Shown here piece by piece: positions 35,211-44,203 of a DNA stretch of 64,000 bases (its first letter is position 1; each line of letters opens with the position of its first letter). The translations under genes were made by a program, and so were the position numbers. This DNA is from Nitrospira sp. (GTDB lineage Bacteria; Nitrospirota; Nitrospiria; Nitrospirales; Nitrospiraceae). The DNA lies in assembly GCA_030123625.1 (NCBI GenBank), contig CP126121.1, positions 3,822,179 to 3,886,178 of the forward strand. Direction: 5' to 3'. The notes beneath the pieces were generated by a model, which had not been told where the DNA came from, did no database searches, and saw only the letters and a list, made by a program, of their open reading frames with translations.

Positions 35211-38200
35211 GTGTCCCGGCTTGCGCTCGTGATCGTACTCACGTTCGCGGTGTTGGCTGTCGCGTTCCTCTCATTTTCGAGGGAGCTGACCGGACAAGAC
35301 TATCTCAAAGACTTTGTGCTGGAACAGCTTGAAGAGAATCTGGGAAGAAAGATCGATGTGCACCGCGTCAAGTTTGTGCTCTTCCCCCGTATCCGTGTGG
35401 AACTCGCCGATGTCAAGATTCACGATCCTGAGTCAGAGCAGGTTGTCCTGACGGCTAAGCGGGTCGATCTGGTCTTACGCCTCCTGCCGCTCCTCAAAAA
35501 ACAGATTGTCGGAAAACGATTGTTGATCGAGGAGCCGACATTGACGCTTCGGCGCAATGAGCGCGGTCGGTGGAATGTCTTGGACGGCTTGGACAGCCAG
35601 CCGGATACCGATCAGCAAACGGTGGACATGATGGCGCGGACACTCATGATCAGAGAGGCGACGTTTGTCAATGGAATGATCACAGTCATCGATGCCGCCA
35701 GACCGGACGGCATTCGGTCCATCGAGTTAGAGCATGTCGAGTTTAAGCTGCTGGTCCGACCTGATCGCGGCCTCGCTGAACTGCATCTATCGGCGGCTCA
35801 TCGAGAAGCAGCTGGCGTATCTGCTGTATCGCTGGATGGTATTGTCAAACGGGCAGAGCCATCGGTGTCGTTATCCGGTGAAGAGAAAACGGAGTCCACG
35901 ACAGGATTTCAATTTGAAGGGCGGATCGACGCCGCGGATCTCAAGATACGGGATGCGGCCGACTTTCTGGGGCCCAGACCGGTTTCTGAGCATCTTCAAG
36001 GAGCGTTAAGTCTTAAGAGCACCGTCCGTGTCATGCCGGGTGTTGCCGGATACGACATGGTCCTGTCCGATATGACCGCGCATTTGAACAACATTACGCT
36101 GAAAGGAAAGGCCAATCTGGCCGGTCTCCTGACTCCTCAGCCGACGTTTGCCGTCACGTTCAGCAGTTCTCTTGTGACCTTTCCTCAGCTCCTGAAAACT
36201 ATTCCTCCCGACTGGATCCATCCACAGCTTCCAGCCTTGCTGGCTGATCGCCAAATCGACGGCAAAGTGCAAGTGGTGAATGCGACGCTCACCGGGACCG
36301 CGACGACTGGTCCTCAGCTCTCGACGATCGGGGAGTTTCACGTCAGCGAAGGTCGCGGCTTGATCGGCAGTGATCGTATAGCCGCAAAAAACATCGCTGC
36401 GGTGATGGTGGTTGAGACAGGACGTATCCGTATCGCCAAGGTAACCGGAATGTATGGGGCGATGCAGATCACCGGTGGAAAAGCGGAAGTGTCGTTTGCC
36501 CAGGCAGATCCATGGTTGGAACTCGAAATTACGGGCGAAATGGCGGCAATGCATCTCGTGGAGTTTCTGGCGAGGACGGTGAAGGCGGAGCGGGTGATGC
36601 AGTTGTTGGCCGGTATCCACGATGCGGAGGGCACGGCGCAGGCGACGTTTCGCCTTGTGGGACCATTGAGGCAATCCGGGGGAATTACATTTGCCGGTGG
36701 GGAGATTACGGCTCGCCAGATCAGTCTGACCCATGTGAATTTACCGGAGCGTTTGACCGGGATGCAAGGAAGGGTTGTGTTGGCCGATGGGTCCACACAG
36801 TTTGATCAGGTCACTGGACACCTCGGTGGAACCTCTGTCCAAGTCCAGGGAACGATCACCGGTGGAGGGACAAATCAATTTCAGGACTTTGTGATTCGCA
36901 CGCGCGGTGATGCGGCGCAGATGGTGGGGTTGTTCCGTTCCTCGGCGATCGAACAAAGCGTGTTCGAGGGTATGCTCAGCTCGATGGTCGTATTCTCCGG
37001 TCCGACGGCCAGACCTTATATCCGAGGATCTGTTGCGTTGGACGACGCAAAAATATCGCTTGGGGCGATTGCAAAACCCGTCGGTCCTCACGCCACTGTC
37101 GAATTTGAGGGTGTGATGCCACAGTCTACCAGCGTAAAGTTGCAGCGAGTGGAGCTGGTCCTGCCATCGTTGAACATTCCGGCCAAGGGAACTATGCAAT
37201 TCGGTAATGGCTTTCTGGTCGATATGGCAGTAGCGACCGGTACGTTATCGGTATCCAGTCTTCCGGAATGGATATCTAAAGGTGGGCTTGAAGCAGGCAA
37301 TATCGAAGTCTCGCTTGATGTCAAAGGAAAAGAGCCGAATTGGAAGACCTGGCGGGTGACCGGATGGATGGGACTGACGAACGGGCTGATGCAGGCGAAA
37401 GGGATTGATGGGCATATACAAGATCTCTATGCCCGCGTGAAGTTTGCCCGCAACGAGGCCGAAGTCAAGCGGCTGTCGTTTAAGGTACAAGGGAGTGACA
37501 TTGCCGTAGAGGCCACGGTTCGAAATTGGGCGGCGAAGCCCATGATCACCGGCAAGATCGAATCCAATCAACTTGATATGAGTCTGGTCATTCCGAAAGG
37601 TGAACGGACCCCTATACGAGAGTTTCTCGAAACCTTGGCAGCGACCAGCCACGTCACCATGTCGGCGGCCATTGCGCGCGGGCGCTACAAGCATCTGAAA
37701 TTCAGCTCGCTTGCAGCTCGAATCAATATTCAAGATGGGGTGCTTGATATCGATCGTCTTTCCGGCGAATCAACCCATGGGCACGTGGCTGGACGCCTGG
37801 TGGTGCAACTTCCTCCGAAGGCACCGGCGGACCTTGACCTTTCATTTAGGGCTACCGGAGTAGAATTCGAAGACCTGTTGAGACTGACCAAGGCTCACGT
37901 CCATGGCGTATCAGGGGAAGTGCGCTTCAGCGGCGTTCTTCGCGGTCATGGTCGCAATCCCCATGGGGTCTACCCGTCGTTAAACGGAAGAGTCGAGTTG
38001 TTGCTGGAAAATGGTCGCATCCTGAAATCGAACGAGCAGGCAGTATGGAAGATCATTAGTTTGCTGAATCTCCCGGCTGTGTTGCAGGGAAAGGTCGATC
38101 TTGAAAAGGAGGGATTACCATACAACAGAATTTCCGCGACCATTGCCATTCAAGATGGGATGTTTCAGACGGAAAATCTAATCATCGACAGCCCAATTTT

Positions 38201-38564
38201 AAAAATTACGGCTGCCGGGAATTACGACTTGCCGACAGACCAGCTGGATCTTGCCGTCGCCGTAAGTCCGTTCGGGTCATACTCACAATTTCTCAAGACC
38301 ATTCCACTCTTTGGGCGAATCGTTGCCGGCGACCGCAAGGGGATAGCCACGGCGATGTTTTCTATGAAGGGAGCGGTGGAGGATCCGGAAGTGACCTATC
38401 TGCCGGTGAAGTCCTTCGCGTCCGGACTATCGGGATTGGCCCAGCTGGCGGTTGATGTCTTAACGAATACCTTGACGCTGCCGATAGATTTGGTGACGCC
38501 GGATGAAGAATCAGAAGTGCGCCCAAAAGATAAGACTCCCTCGCCGGCGCCTGCCGTGCCGTGA
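35211..38564 (+). CDS. AsmA-family protein, large inner-membrane anchored
   Basis: AsmA-like proteins bridge the periplasm and help move lipids to the outer membrane. The GTG at 35211 directly follows AAGGAGG and is preferred over an ATG-less upstream extension from 35187 that would include the ribosome site. The ~1117-residue product has one N-terminal transmembrane helix ([19 protein letters not shown]), the DUF748/AsmA start [20 protein letters not shown], a very long beta-rich middle, and the conserved C-terminal region [26 protein letters not shown] with a Pro-rich tail. It is divergent from pgm, and 38565-38671 holds no gene. Confidence 0.9.
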   Translation: MSRLALVIVLTFAVLAVAFLSFSRELTGQDYLKDFVLEQLEENLGRKIDVHRVKFVLFPRIRVELADVKIHDPESEQVVLTAKRVDLVLRLLPLLKKQIVGKRLLIEEPTLTLRRNERGRWNVLDGLDSQPDTDQQTVDMMARTLMIREATFVNGMITVIDAARPDGIRSIELEHVEFKLLVRPDRGLAELHLSAAHREAAGVSAVSLDGIVKRAEPSVSLSGEEKTESTTGFQFEGRIDAADLKIRDAADFLGPRPVSEHLQGALSLKSTVRVMPGVAGYDMVLSDMTAHLNNITLKGKANLAGLLTPQPTFAVTFSSSLVTFPQLLKTIPPDWIHPQLPALLADRQIDGKVQVVNATLTGTATTGPQLSTIGEFHVSEGRGLIGSDRIAAKNIAAVMVVETGRIRIAKVTGMYGAMQITGGKAEVSFAQADPWLELEITGEMAAMHLVEFLARTVKAERVMQLLAGIHDAEGTAQATFRLVGPLRQSGGITFAGGEITARQISLTHVNLPERLTGMQGRVVLADGSTQFDQVTGHLGGTSVQVQGTITGGGTNQFQDFVIRTRGDAAQMVGLFRSSAIEQSVFEGMLSSMVVFSGPTARPYIRGSVALDDAKISLGAIAKPVGPHATVEFEGVMPQSTSVKLQRVELVLPSLNIPAKGTMQFGNGFLVDMAVATGTLSVSSLPEWISKGGLEAGNIEVSLDVKGKEPNWKTWRVTGWMGLTNGLMQAKGIDGHIQDLYARVKFARNEAEVKRLSFKVQGSDIAVEATVRNWAAKPMITGKIESNQLDMSLVIPKGERTPIREFLETLAATSHVTMSAAIARGRYKHLKFSSLAARINIQDGVLDIDRLSGESTHGHVAGRLVVQLPPKAPADLDLSFRATGVEFEDLLRLTKAHVHGVSGEVRFSGVLRGHGRNPHGVYPSLNGRVELLLENGRILKSNEQAVWKIISLLNLPAVLQGKVDLEKEGLPYNRISATIAIQDGMFQTENLIIDSPILKITAAGNYDLPTDQLDLAVAVSPFGSYSQFLKTIPLFGRIVAGDRKGIATAMFSMKGAVEDPEVTYLPVKSFASGLSGLAQLAVDVLTNTLTLPIDLVTPDEESEVRPKDKTPSPAPAVP

Positions 38565-38671
38565 CCGGCCTGATTCTTGACCACCCACTATGCCCATGCT
38601 AGCATCATTTAAATGTCGACTCCGGTCACCTCGAAGGATTCCATTCAGTCCTGCTTCCCCACGGTAAATTC

Positions 38672-39820
38672 GTGAAACGCCATACGATATCTCAACCGGA
38701 AGCGGCCACACTGTTCATCGCCGCCAGCGAGCATGACTCGAATCTGTACTATGCGACGCGCTTCATCGCGCCGGATCCGTTCATCTACCTCGAAATCAAA
38801 GGTGAGCGGTTGATGGTCATGAGCGATCTGGAAATGGATCGTGCCAGGACCCAAGCCTCCGTGGATCGAGTACTCTCCTACTCTGAAATCGAACAGAAGG
38901 CGAAGAAACAGGGAATGAAGAACCCAACGACGGTCGATATCGTGCACGTCGTCTTGAAAGAGTCCAAAATCAGACGTCTGCTGGTTCCCGCTAATTTCCC
39001 TTTCATCTATGCCACGCGATTACAGGAACTGGGATACAGTCTCAAACCGAAGCGCGATCCGTTCTACGAACAACGTGTCGTGAAAAACGCGGAAGAAGTT
39101 CGATCTATCGAGCTGTCACAGCGAGCCACCGAAGAGGCGATGGCCTCGGCGCATGATCTGTTGCGGCAGGCGAGTATCCGGGGCGAAGAGCTTTGGTTCG
39201 ACGGGACGGCGTTGACATCCGAGCGGGTGAAGCAGTTGATCAATGTGAAACTCATGGAACGGAACTGTGTGGCTCAACATACGATCGTGGCAGGCGGGGA
39301 GCAGGCCTGTGATCCCCACAATGAAGGAAGCGGACCGTTGCCGGCTCATCGCAGTATTATCTTCGATGTGTTTCCACGTTCAGCGACGAGCCGTTATTTT
39401 GCCGACATGTCACGTACAGTGATACGCGGGACGGCGAGTTCGGAACTAAAGCGGTTGTATGGCGCCGTGAGGGATGCCCAGGAAGATGCCATTGACAAGA
39501 TCAAAGACGGCGCCGATGGGATGAAGATCCATCAAGGGATCTGCGCACGTTTTGAAAAGGCCGGATACAAGACCGGTTTGGTGAACGGGCGCATGCAGGG
39601 GTTTTTTCACGGGACCGGACATGGTGTGGGGTTGGACATCCACGAAGCGCCGCGTATCAGTCGAACCGGGTCACTTCTTCAAGAAGGGCATGTCGTCACT
39701 GTCGAGCCGGGGCTCTATTATCCAGGGTTGGGAGCAGTCCGAATCGAGGACATGGTGCTCGTCACGAAGGACGGCTGCCGTAATCTCACAAACTTCCCTA
39801 AGGTTTTCGAGCTGGACTAG
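38672..39820 (+). CDS. M24 family metallopeptidase (Xaa-Pro aminopeptidase)
   Basis: This cytoplasmic aminopeptidase removes residues before proline using two metal ions. The 382-residue product has a creatinase-like N-terminal domain (to ~150) and the pita-bread catalytic domain. Metal ligands are visible: IIFDVFPR and YFADMSRTV (two Asp), HGTGHGVGLDIHE (His), VEPGLYYP (Glu) and AVRIEDMV (Glu). All five are present. The start is GTG 38672; no ATG lies in frame upstream. The archease remnant follows. Confidence 0.93.
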   Translation: MKRHTISQPEAATLFIAASEHDSNLYYATRFIAPDPFIYLEIKGERLMVMSDLEMDRARTQASVDRVLSYSEIEQKAKKQGMKNPTTVDIVHVVLKESKIRRLLVPANFPFIYATRLQELGYSLKPKRDPFYEQRVVKNAEEVRSIELSQRATEEAMASAHDLLRQASIRGEELWFDGTALTSERVKQLINVKLMERNCVAQHTIVAGGEQACDPHNEGSGPLPAHRSIIFDVFPRSATSRYFADMSRTVIRGTASSELKRLYGAVRDAQEDAIDKIKDGADGMKIHQGICARFEKAGYKTGLVNGRMQGFFHGTGHGVGLDIHEAPRISRTGSLLQEGHVVTVEPGLYYPGLGAVRIEDMVLVTKDGCRNLTNFPKVFELD

Positions 39821-39888
39821 ACCGAGTCTTCAACTCTTTCAGCCTCGTTGTTCACTCGTCGCGCTGCGTACTCCCTATTAAAACGGGG

Positions 39889-40059
39889 ATGTCTCACGAG
39901 TTTCACTTTCTGGACGATGTCACGACGGCGGATCTCGCATTTAACGCGGTCGGCGATTCGATGCAGGACCTCTTTCAGATGGAGATCCCGCCGCCTTATT
40001 GTTCGACTGGTTGTCCGATCTGGTGTACTGGAAGGATACTACGAATTCAACCTGTATGA
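39889..40059 (+). pseudogene. Archease remnant, truncated and frameshifted
   Basis: From ATG 39889 the frame begins MSHEFHFLDDVTTADLAFNA, like the metal-binding N-terminus of archease (the tRNA-ligase RtcB activator), then reads GDSMQDLF. At 39996 a different frame gives LLFDWLSDLVYWKDT, the central conserved segment of archease (LL-x-FL-EL). About 40 residues between them are missing and the frame is shifted; the C-terminal half is absent where the sthA gene begins on the other strand. It is non-functional. No rtcB gene is visible in the window. Confidence 0.55.
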
Positions 40060-40081
40060 GTTTACGCATCCGATCGAATCT

Positions 40082-41497
40082 CTACGCGGCCTTGGCCGTT
40101 CGACATTTCGCCACTTGACCCAGAATATCGAGTGCAGCGATTCGGTACGCTTCGGCATATGTCGGAAAGTTGAAGACATTGTCGATAAACGATTCGATCG
40201 TTGTGCCGTTCTGAAGAGCTAATTGTCCTAGATGCACCAATTCCGTGGCGGAATCTCCGACGACTTGTATCCCGAGTAACCGCTCACCGGCTGGATCAGC
40301 TACCATCTTGAGGAGGCCGTGACCGGCACCAGATATCTGGGCGCGGGCGATTTCCTCAAACCTCGCCCGTCCGATCAGCGGATCTCGATAGCGCTCTCGG
40401 GCAGCCATCTCATCAAGGCCGATACTGGCCATTTCCGGGATCGTATAGATTCCTAATGGAATGGTCGAGGCTGCATCACCGATCGGAAGGTTGAGAGCGT
40501 GGCGGACGGCGCGTCTGCCGTGCTCCATGGCTTTGGACGCCAATGCCGGCGCACCGACCATATCGCCGACGGCATAGATGTGGGGAACATTCGTCTGGCA
40601 GTATTGATTCACGGGAATCACGCCTTTATCGGAAACCATGATCCCCGCCGCAGAGAGATTCAAGTCTTCGACGTTGGCCTGCCGCCCTAGTGCGACCAAC
40701 ATCTTCTCGGTATTGATTGTCGTTCCATCGCTTAGTTTCGTGACGACGTGTGCAACCTCGTTCCATCGCACCTTCTCAATATGCTGTCCGCCGAGATAAT
40801 GAGCGCCCTGTTGTTCAAAGCCTTTGATGAACTGTTCAACCAGTTCTCGATCCATAAATTGAAGCGGATAGGGAGCGCGATCGATCAGGGTGACTTCCAC
40901 TCCCAGCAGCGCAAAGATAGAGGCATACTCGCAACCGATCACGCCACCTCCGACGACAGCCAGTGACCGTGGTAAGTACATCATGGAAAGGAGTGAGTCG
41001 CTGTCAAGGATGTGCTCATGGTCGACGGGGATCGCCTCGGGGTTTCTCGGGCGCGAGCCTGTGGCGACCACGATGGTATCGGCGGTGAATTGTTGTTGCA
41101 CTCCGTCGACGGTTTGCATCTCGATCGTATGCTCACTCAGGAAACGCGCTCGTCCGTGAAACAGCGAGATGCCGTTGCGCCGAATCTGACGGCTCATAAA
41201 GGAGTCGTGTGCTTGGACGACGTCTTCAAGACGGCTCAAGAGGGTCGCAATTTGGGTATCCGGCTTCAAACTGAATTGGAAGGCTTCTCCTGCTCGTTTG
41301 AGCCGGTCCAGATGGAGGGCGCTTTCGCGCAATGTCTTGCTGGGAATCGTTCCGCGATAGACACAGCTGCCGCCGATGCCTCGCTCTCGCTCAATCAGGG
41401 CGACACGTTTCCCGGCTTTGGCGCCTTGGACCGCCGCTTTCTGGCCGGCTGGGCCGGCTCCAATGACGACGATATCGAACGCAACAGATGTGCTCAT
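40082..41497 (-). CDS. sthA: Soluble pyridine nucleotide transhydrogenase (SthA-type flavoprotein)
   Basis: SthA exchanges hydride between NADPH and NAD+. The 471-residue product has the FAD motif VVIGAGPAGQKAA and NAD motif VVGGGVIGCEYA. Where dihydrolipoamide dehydrogenases carry the redox pair CxxxxC, this reads GGSCVYRGTIPSK: the first Cys (45) is kept but the second is Thr (50). Loss of one redox Cys separates transhydrogenases from disulfide oxidoreductases. The C-terminal interface motif NFPTYAEAYRIAAL is present. It overlaps the upstream HDOD gene by four bases (ATGA), so translation is coupled. Confidence 0.9.
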   Translation of the reverse strand: MSTSVAFDIVVIGAGPAGQKAAVQGAKAGKRVALIERERGIGGSCVYRGTIPSKTLRESALHLDRLKRAGEAFQFSLKPDTQIATLLSRLEDVVQAHDSFMSRQIRRNGISLFHGRARFLSEHTIEMQTVDGVQQQFTADTIVVATGSRPRNPEAIPVDHEHILDSDSLLSMMYLPRSLAVVGGGVIGCEYASIFALLGVEVTLIDRAPYPLQFMDRELVEQFIKGFEQQGAHYLGGQHIEKVRWNEVAHVVTKLSDGTTINTEKMLVALGRQANVEDLNLSAAGIMVSDKGVIPVNQYCQTNVPHIYAVGDMVGAPALASKAMEHGRRAVRHALNLPIGDAASTIPLGIYTIPEMASIGLDEMAARERYRDPLIGRARFEEIARAQISGAGHGLLKMVADPAGERLLGIQVVGDSATELVHLGQLALQNGTTIESFIDNVFNFPTYAEAYRIAALDILGQVAKCRTAKAA

Positions 41498-42384
41498 AGA
41501 TTTAGCGCATTCACCACAGCCAGCACGTGGTCCTTCCTGGTCAGTAGCTGATCGATGTCATTGGGGTATAGATTAAGTTCACCGAAGACCGGATGTGCGC
41601 GGAGCGTCTCTTCCGGCACGTCATCCGGAGTCAGGAGGTGACTCGCCAGTCTATCGGCCGCGCAGGTGAGGAGGCACTCTTGACGGAACGAATCGGCATG
41701 GTCGTAACCTTCGTAATATTGGATAGCTGCCGCTACCTGCTTAGGCAAACTCCATTTTTCTGCGATGAGCGCGCCGACACGTGAATGATAGCCCTCGATC
41801 AATGTTTTAACGTGAGATTTGTTACCCAGTATCGTGACCAGTGCTTTGACCCAATCGATGTTTTGCTCTCGAGCAATCGTCGTGATTACGCGCAGGACAA
41901 CGGGTTTCCCGATTTCGTGCAATAGTCCGCAGAGATAGGCGCTTTCGACATTCATACGTTTCGCCCGGGCGACTTCTTTCGCAAAGGCCCCGGTGGCCAG
42001 CGAATGCCGCCAGAACTGTTTGACTTCATCTTCATATCCCGGCACCTGGAACGCACCGACCTTCAATGAGGCGGTAAAGGCGATTTCTGATAGCAGGGTG
42101 ATTCCCAGCATGGCCACCGCATGCTGGAGCGAAACGACTGGGCTGCGAGGCATGTAGGCCGGTGAATTGGCGATCCGCATGACATGCACGGCAAGCGCTT
42201 GGTCCTGGTGAATCAACGATGAGAGCTTCGCTGCATCGGAAGCCGGATCCGCCGCCAGCGCCAGCACCTGGCTGGCCGCTTGTGGGAGGAGGGGAAGCTC
42301 AACTTCTCCAGCCTCAATTTTCTGAACCAAGGCTTGTTCCAGCCGTTCAACTGGAGTGGCTACCGACTCTATTTCAGAAGCCAT
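41494..42384 (-). CDS. HDOD-domain signalling protein
   Basis: HDOD proteins have an HD-like fold without the full metal site and act in bacterial signalling or regulation. The start at 42384 (AGGAG upstream) gives 296 residues. Visible: LPLLPQAASQVLALAADPAS, LIHQDQALAVHVMRIANSP, HAVAMLGITLLSEIAF, and the helix around LCGLLHEIGKPV. The HD pair is HE in LLHEIGKP, and no GYP motif is present, so it is not a c-di-GMP hydrolase. The ATGA overlap with sthA places it in one operon, suggesting redox or metabolic control of that enzyme, which is inference. Confidence 0.85.
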   Translation of the reverse strand: MASEIESVATPVERLEQALVQKIEAGEVELPLLPQAASQVLALAADPASDAAKLSSLIHQDQALAVHVMRIANSPAYMPRSPVVSLQHAVAMLGITLLSEIAFTASLKVGAFQVPGYEDEVKQFWRHSLATGAFAKEVARAKRMNVESAYLCGLLHEIGKPVVLRVITTIAREQNIDWVKALVTILGNKSHVKTLIEGYHSRVGALIAEKWSLPKQVAAAIQYYEGYDHADSFRQECLLTCAADRLASHLLTPDDVPEETLRAHPVFGELNLYPNDIDQLLTRKDHVLAVVNALNL

Positions 42385-42461
42385 ATGGATCTGCTCCTCG
42401 AATGCGAGTATATGGGTGACGATCTCCCTTTTCGGCTGCTTTCCTATAAAGTTTAGTGATC

Positions 42462-42490
42462 GTGACTTTGAAATCGTCACGGACTATACT
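42462..42490 (+). promoter_or_regulatory. Putative sigma-70 promoter with inverted repeat
   Basis: GTGACT (42462-42467) and TATACT (42485-42490) are spaced 17 bases, a fair match to TTGACA/TATAAT, upstream of the coiled-coil gene starting at 42513. CGTGAC (42461-42466) and GTCACG (42476-42481) form a 6-bp inverted repeat over the -35 region, a possible operator. Only one strand fits well; the divergent HDOD promoter is not clear. Confidence 0.45.
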
Positions 42491-42512
42491 TTGGCCTTCT
42501 TATGAGGAAGGC

Positions 42513-42950
42513 ATGAAGCGAGGTTGGTTGGCGGCTGGTGCCGTATCAGTGGCATTCGTGAGTCTGATCCCTTGGTCAAGTATGGCAGCGGAATCCAAGG
42601 CGAGTGCCGAAAAAGTCGTGAAAGAGACCCAGGAAGCGATCGAAGCCACCAAGGAATATACCGCTCAACAAAAGGAGGCTTTTCAACGAAAGGCACAAGA
42701 GGAATTGGCGGCAATTCATCGGCAAATCCTTGGGCTACGTGAGAAGATTGCGAAAGCCTCTGAATCCGCACGAGCTGATCTTCAGAAGTCACTCAACGAG
42801 TTGGAAAAGAAAAAGGATGGTGTCAAGGAGAGGTTGGATGAATTGAAGGGGGCTACTGGCGCAAAATGGCATGAAGCTCGGGAAGGGATGAACAATGCCC
42901 TGAACGAACTCAAACACTCATACCAGAAACTGTTGTCCCATATGCCGTGA
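42513..42950 (+). CDS. Small secreted coiled-coil protein
   Basis: A 145-residue product starting at ATG 42513 (AGGAAGG upstream). The signal peptide ends near MAAES. The mature part is almost wholly a charged coiled coil (ASAEKVVKETQEAIEATKEY ... EKKKDGVKERLDELKG), ending in a short amphipathic helix. It looks like a periplasmic structural or stress protein. No family is recognised. The nearest neighbour is a cupin 34 bp downstream on the same strand. Confidence 0.75.
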   Translation: MKRGWLAAGAVSVAFVSLIPWSSMAAESKASAEKVVKETQEAIEATKEYTAQQKEAFQRKAQEELAAIHRQILGLREKIAKASESARADLQKSLNELEKKKDGVKERLDELKGATGAKWHEAREGMNNALNELKHSYQKLLSHMP

Positions 42951-42984
42951 CGTCGATTCCTGCGTGCCCGTGACAGGGAGCTTT

Positions 42985-43308
42985 ATGATGAAGATCGTGA
43001 CACTCACCGATTTCCAGCAGTTCACCGGCGACAAGATGAAGAAGAACAATCTGTTTCAGACGGCGCGCTTCTTCTGTGATCTCTATTGTTTTGAACCTGG
43101 CCAAGAACAAAAGGGCCATATCCATGGCGACCAGGATAAGGTGTATATCGTTCTAGAGGGACAAGGAACATTTCAGGTCGGTACCGACCATCGAACGCTT
43201 GAGGCAGGGCAAGGGACTCTGGCCCCAGCCGGGGAAGAGCATGGTGTGAAGAATCATACGAGCCACCGACTGATAGTACTGGTATTCGTCTCACCCAATC
43301 GTGCGTAA
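42985..43308 (+). CDS. Small cupin-domain protein
   Basis: A single-domain cupin of 107 residues. GGGAG precedes ATG 42985. The cupin motif 1 is GQEQKGHIHGDQDKVYIVLEG (two His and a further acidic or Gln position) and motif 2 is LAPAGEEHGVKN with the last His, so a metal site is complete. No signal peptide. Substrate unknown; small cupins often bind metals and sugars or act in detoxification. A strong terminator follows. Confidence 0.85.
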   Translation: MMKIVTLTDFQQFTGDKMKKNNLFQTARFFCDLYCFEPGQEQKGHIHGDQDKVYIVLEGQGTFQVGTDHRTLEAGQGTLAPAGEEHGVKNHTSHRLIVLVFVSPNRA

Positions 43309-43335
43309 ATCTAACACGAGCGACAGCGCCAATGA

Positions 43336-43368
43336 ACAAAGGGGAGAGCATGCACTCTCCCCTTTTGT
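43336..43368. terminator. Bidirectional hairpin terminator
   Basis: GGGGAGAG (43341-43348) pairs with CTCTCCCC (43355-43362) around a six-base loop, flanked by ACAAA and TTTTGT, giving a U-tract on the plus strand and an A/U stretch on the minus strand. It lies 28 bases after the cupin stop and can serve as its terminator, and may also insulate the convergent cytochrome gene. Confidence 0.85.
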
Positions 43369-43452
43369 CGTGTTGTGCGTATCCTTAAATCGTAGAGGGG
43401 CTTGTCGGTCGTGACTCAGCTTCAGTCATTCTCTGACCCTTAATCTTAAATC

Positions 43453-43914
43453 TTAGGGTTTGTAACACGACCGATCGGCTGGCTTGCCACCGTGTGAGAA
43501 CTGGTTTTCATACGCCATGACCTGCCAAATCTGTTCTTCCGACAGGAGGCCCTTATTGGCCTTCATCTTTGTTTTTGGGACCCCTTCCGAGACACGCCAG
43601 AACCAGTACGCGTCTGAGAATCGGCAGACGAGTTTCGGATCTCGGAGATCGCGCGCGCCCTTTTTCACCGGTTGACCGTCTTTCCCGTGGCAGCTGCTGC
43701 AATTGACTTCGGTCTTGAACTCGCCTCTATAAATTTTCCCGCCTTCCTCGATGGCTTTCGCATCGGTCCACCCACCGGCCGGCATTTTCTTGTCGGCATA
43801 GTCTGGTGGAACCGGAGGCAATGGAGGCAGATCTTCGCCGGAGGCCATGCCTCCTGAAAGCAGAAGGGCACACCCCACCATTAGCGCTGAGACACCCACA
43901 TTCCTTCTCCTCAT
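43453..43914 (-). CDS. Periplasmic monohaem cytochrome c
   Basis: A 153-residue class I cytochrome c with signal peptide (cut near GMASG). The haem site is CSSCH (72-76); the likely axial Met is in TKMKAN (M117). A Pro-rich linker (DLPPLPPVPPDYADKKMP) follows the signal. GAGGAGG lies before the ATG. The C-terminal pattern LSEEQIW-VMAYENQFS matches the cytochrome in the nirK cluster, so they are likely paralogous electron carriers. Partners are not visible here. Confidence 0.9.
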   Translation of the reverse strand: MRRRNVGVSALMVGCALLLSGGMASGEDLPPLPPVPPDYADKKMPAGGWTDAKAIEEGGKIYRGEFKTEVNCSSCHGKDGQPVKKGARDLRDPKLVCRFSDAYWFWRVSEGVPKTKMKANKGLLSEEQIWQVMAYENQFSHGGKPADRSCYKP

Positions 43915-44203
43915 TCGTACCTCCTCATTGAATTGTAATGGATGAGTGACTTGTTTTTTTATTTACTGGAGTCGTCGCTCGGTCCCAGTGTGCAGCGTTC
44001 TTTCGATCGGTATGGACTATACCATATTTTTCATCGGAAAAAATGAAAACATGAGATGCGTTGTGCGGTCATGTGACCGGAATTCGTGATATCGATGCAT
44101 GACCACGGGGAATGTTTCGTAAGGTGATCTTGTTTGGGCTCATCAGTGGAGCGGCGATTACTCAGGCGATGGGTTTTCTTCGGAGCGTTTCGATGATCCA
44201 ATC
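43915..44203. other. Gene-poor intergenic region
   Basis: No supported gene lies in these 289 bases. AT-rich sequence with TATAGT at about 44026-44031 (read on the minus strand) could be the -10 box of the cytochrome gene, but no good -35 is paired with it. A short plus-strand frame from 44112 (MFRKVILFGLISGAA) runs into the end of transketolase and is not supported. Confidence 0.35.

Noticed and set aside
34943-35242. 100-residue N-terminal extension of phosphoglucomutase
   Set aside because: Family length and N-terminal pattern fit a start at 34942; the extension overlaps the divergent AsmA start and has no domain.
36006-36734. 242-residue minus-strand frame inside the AsmA gene
   Set aside because: Composition is a mirror of the plus gene; no start signal and no domain.
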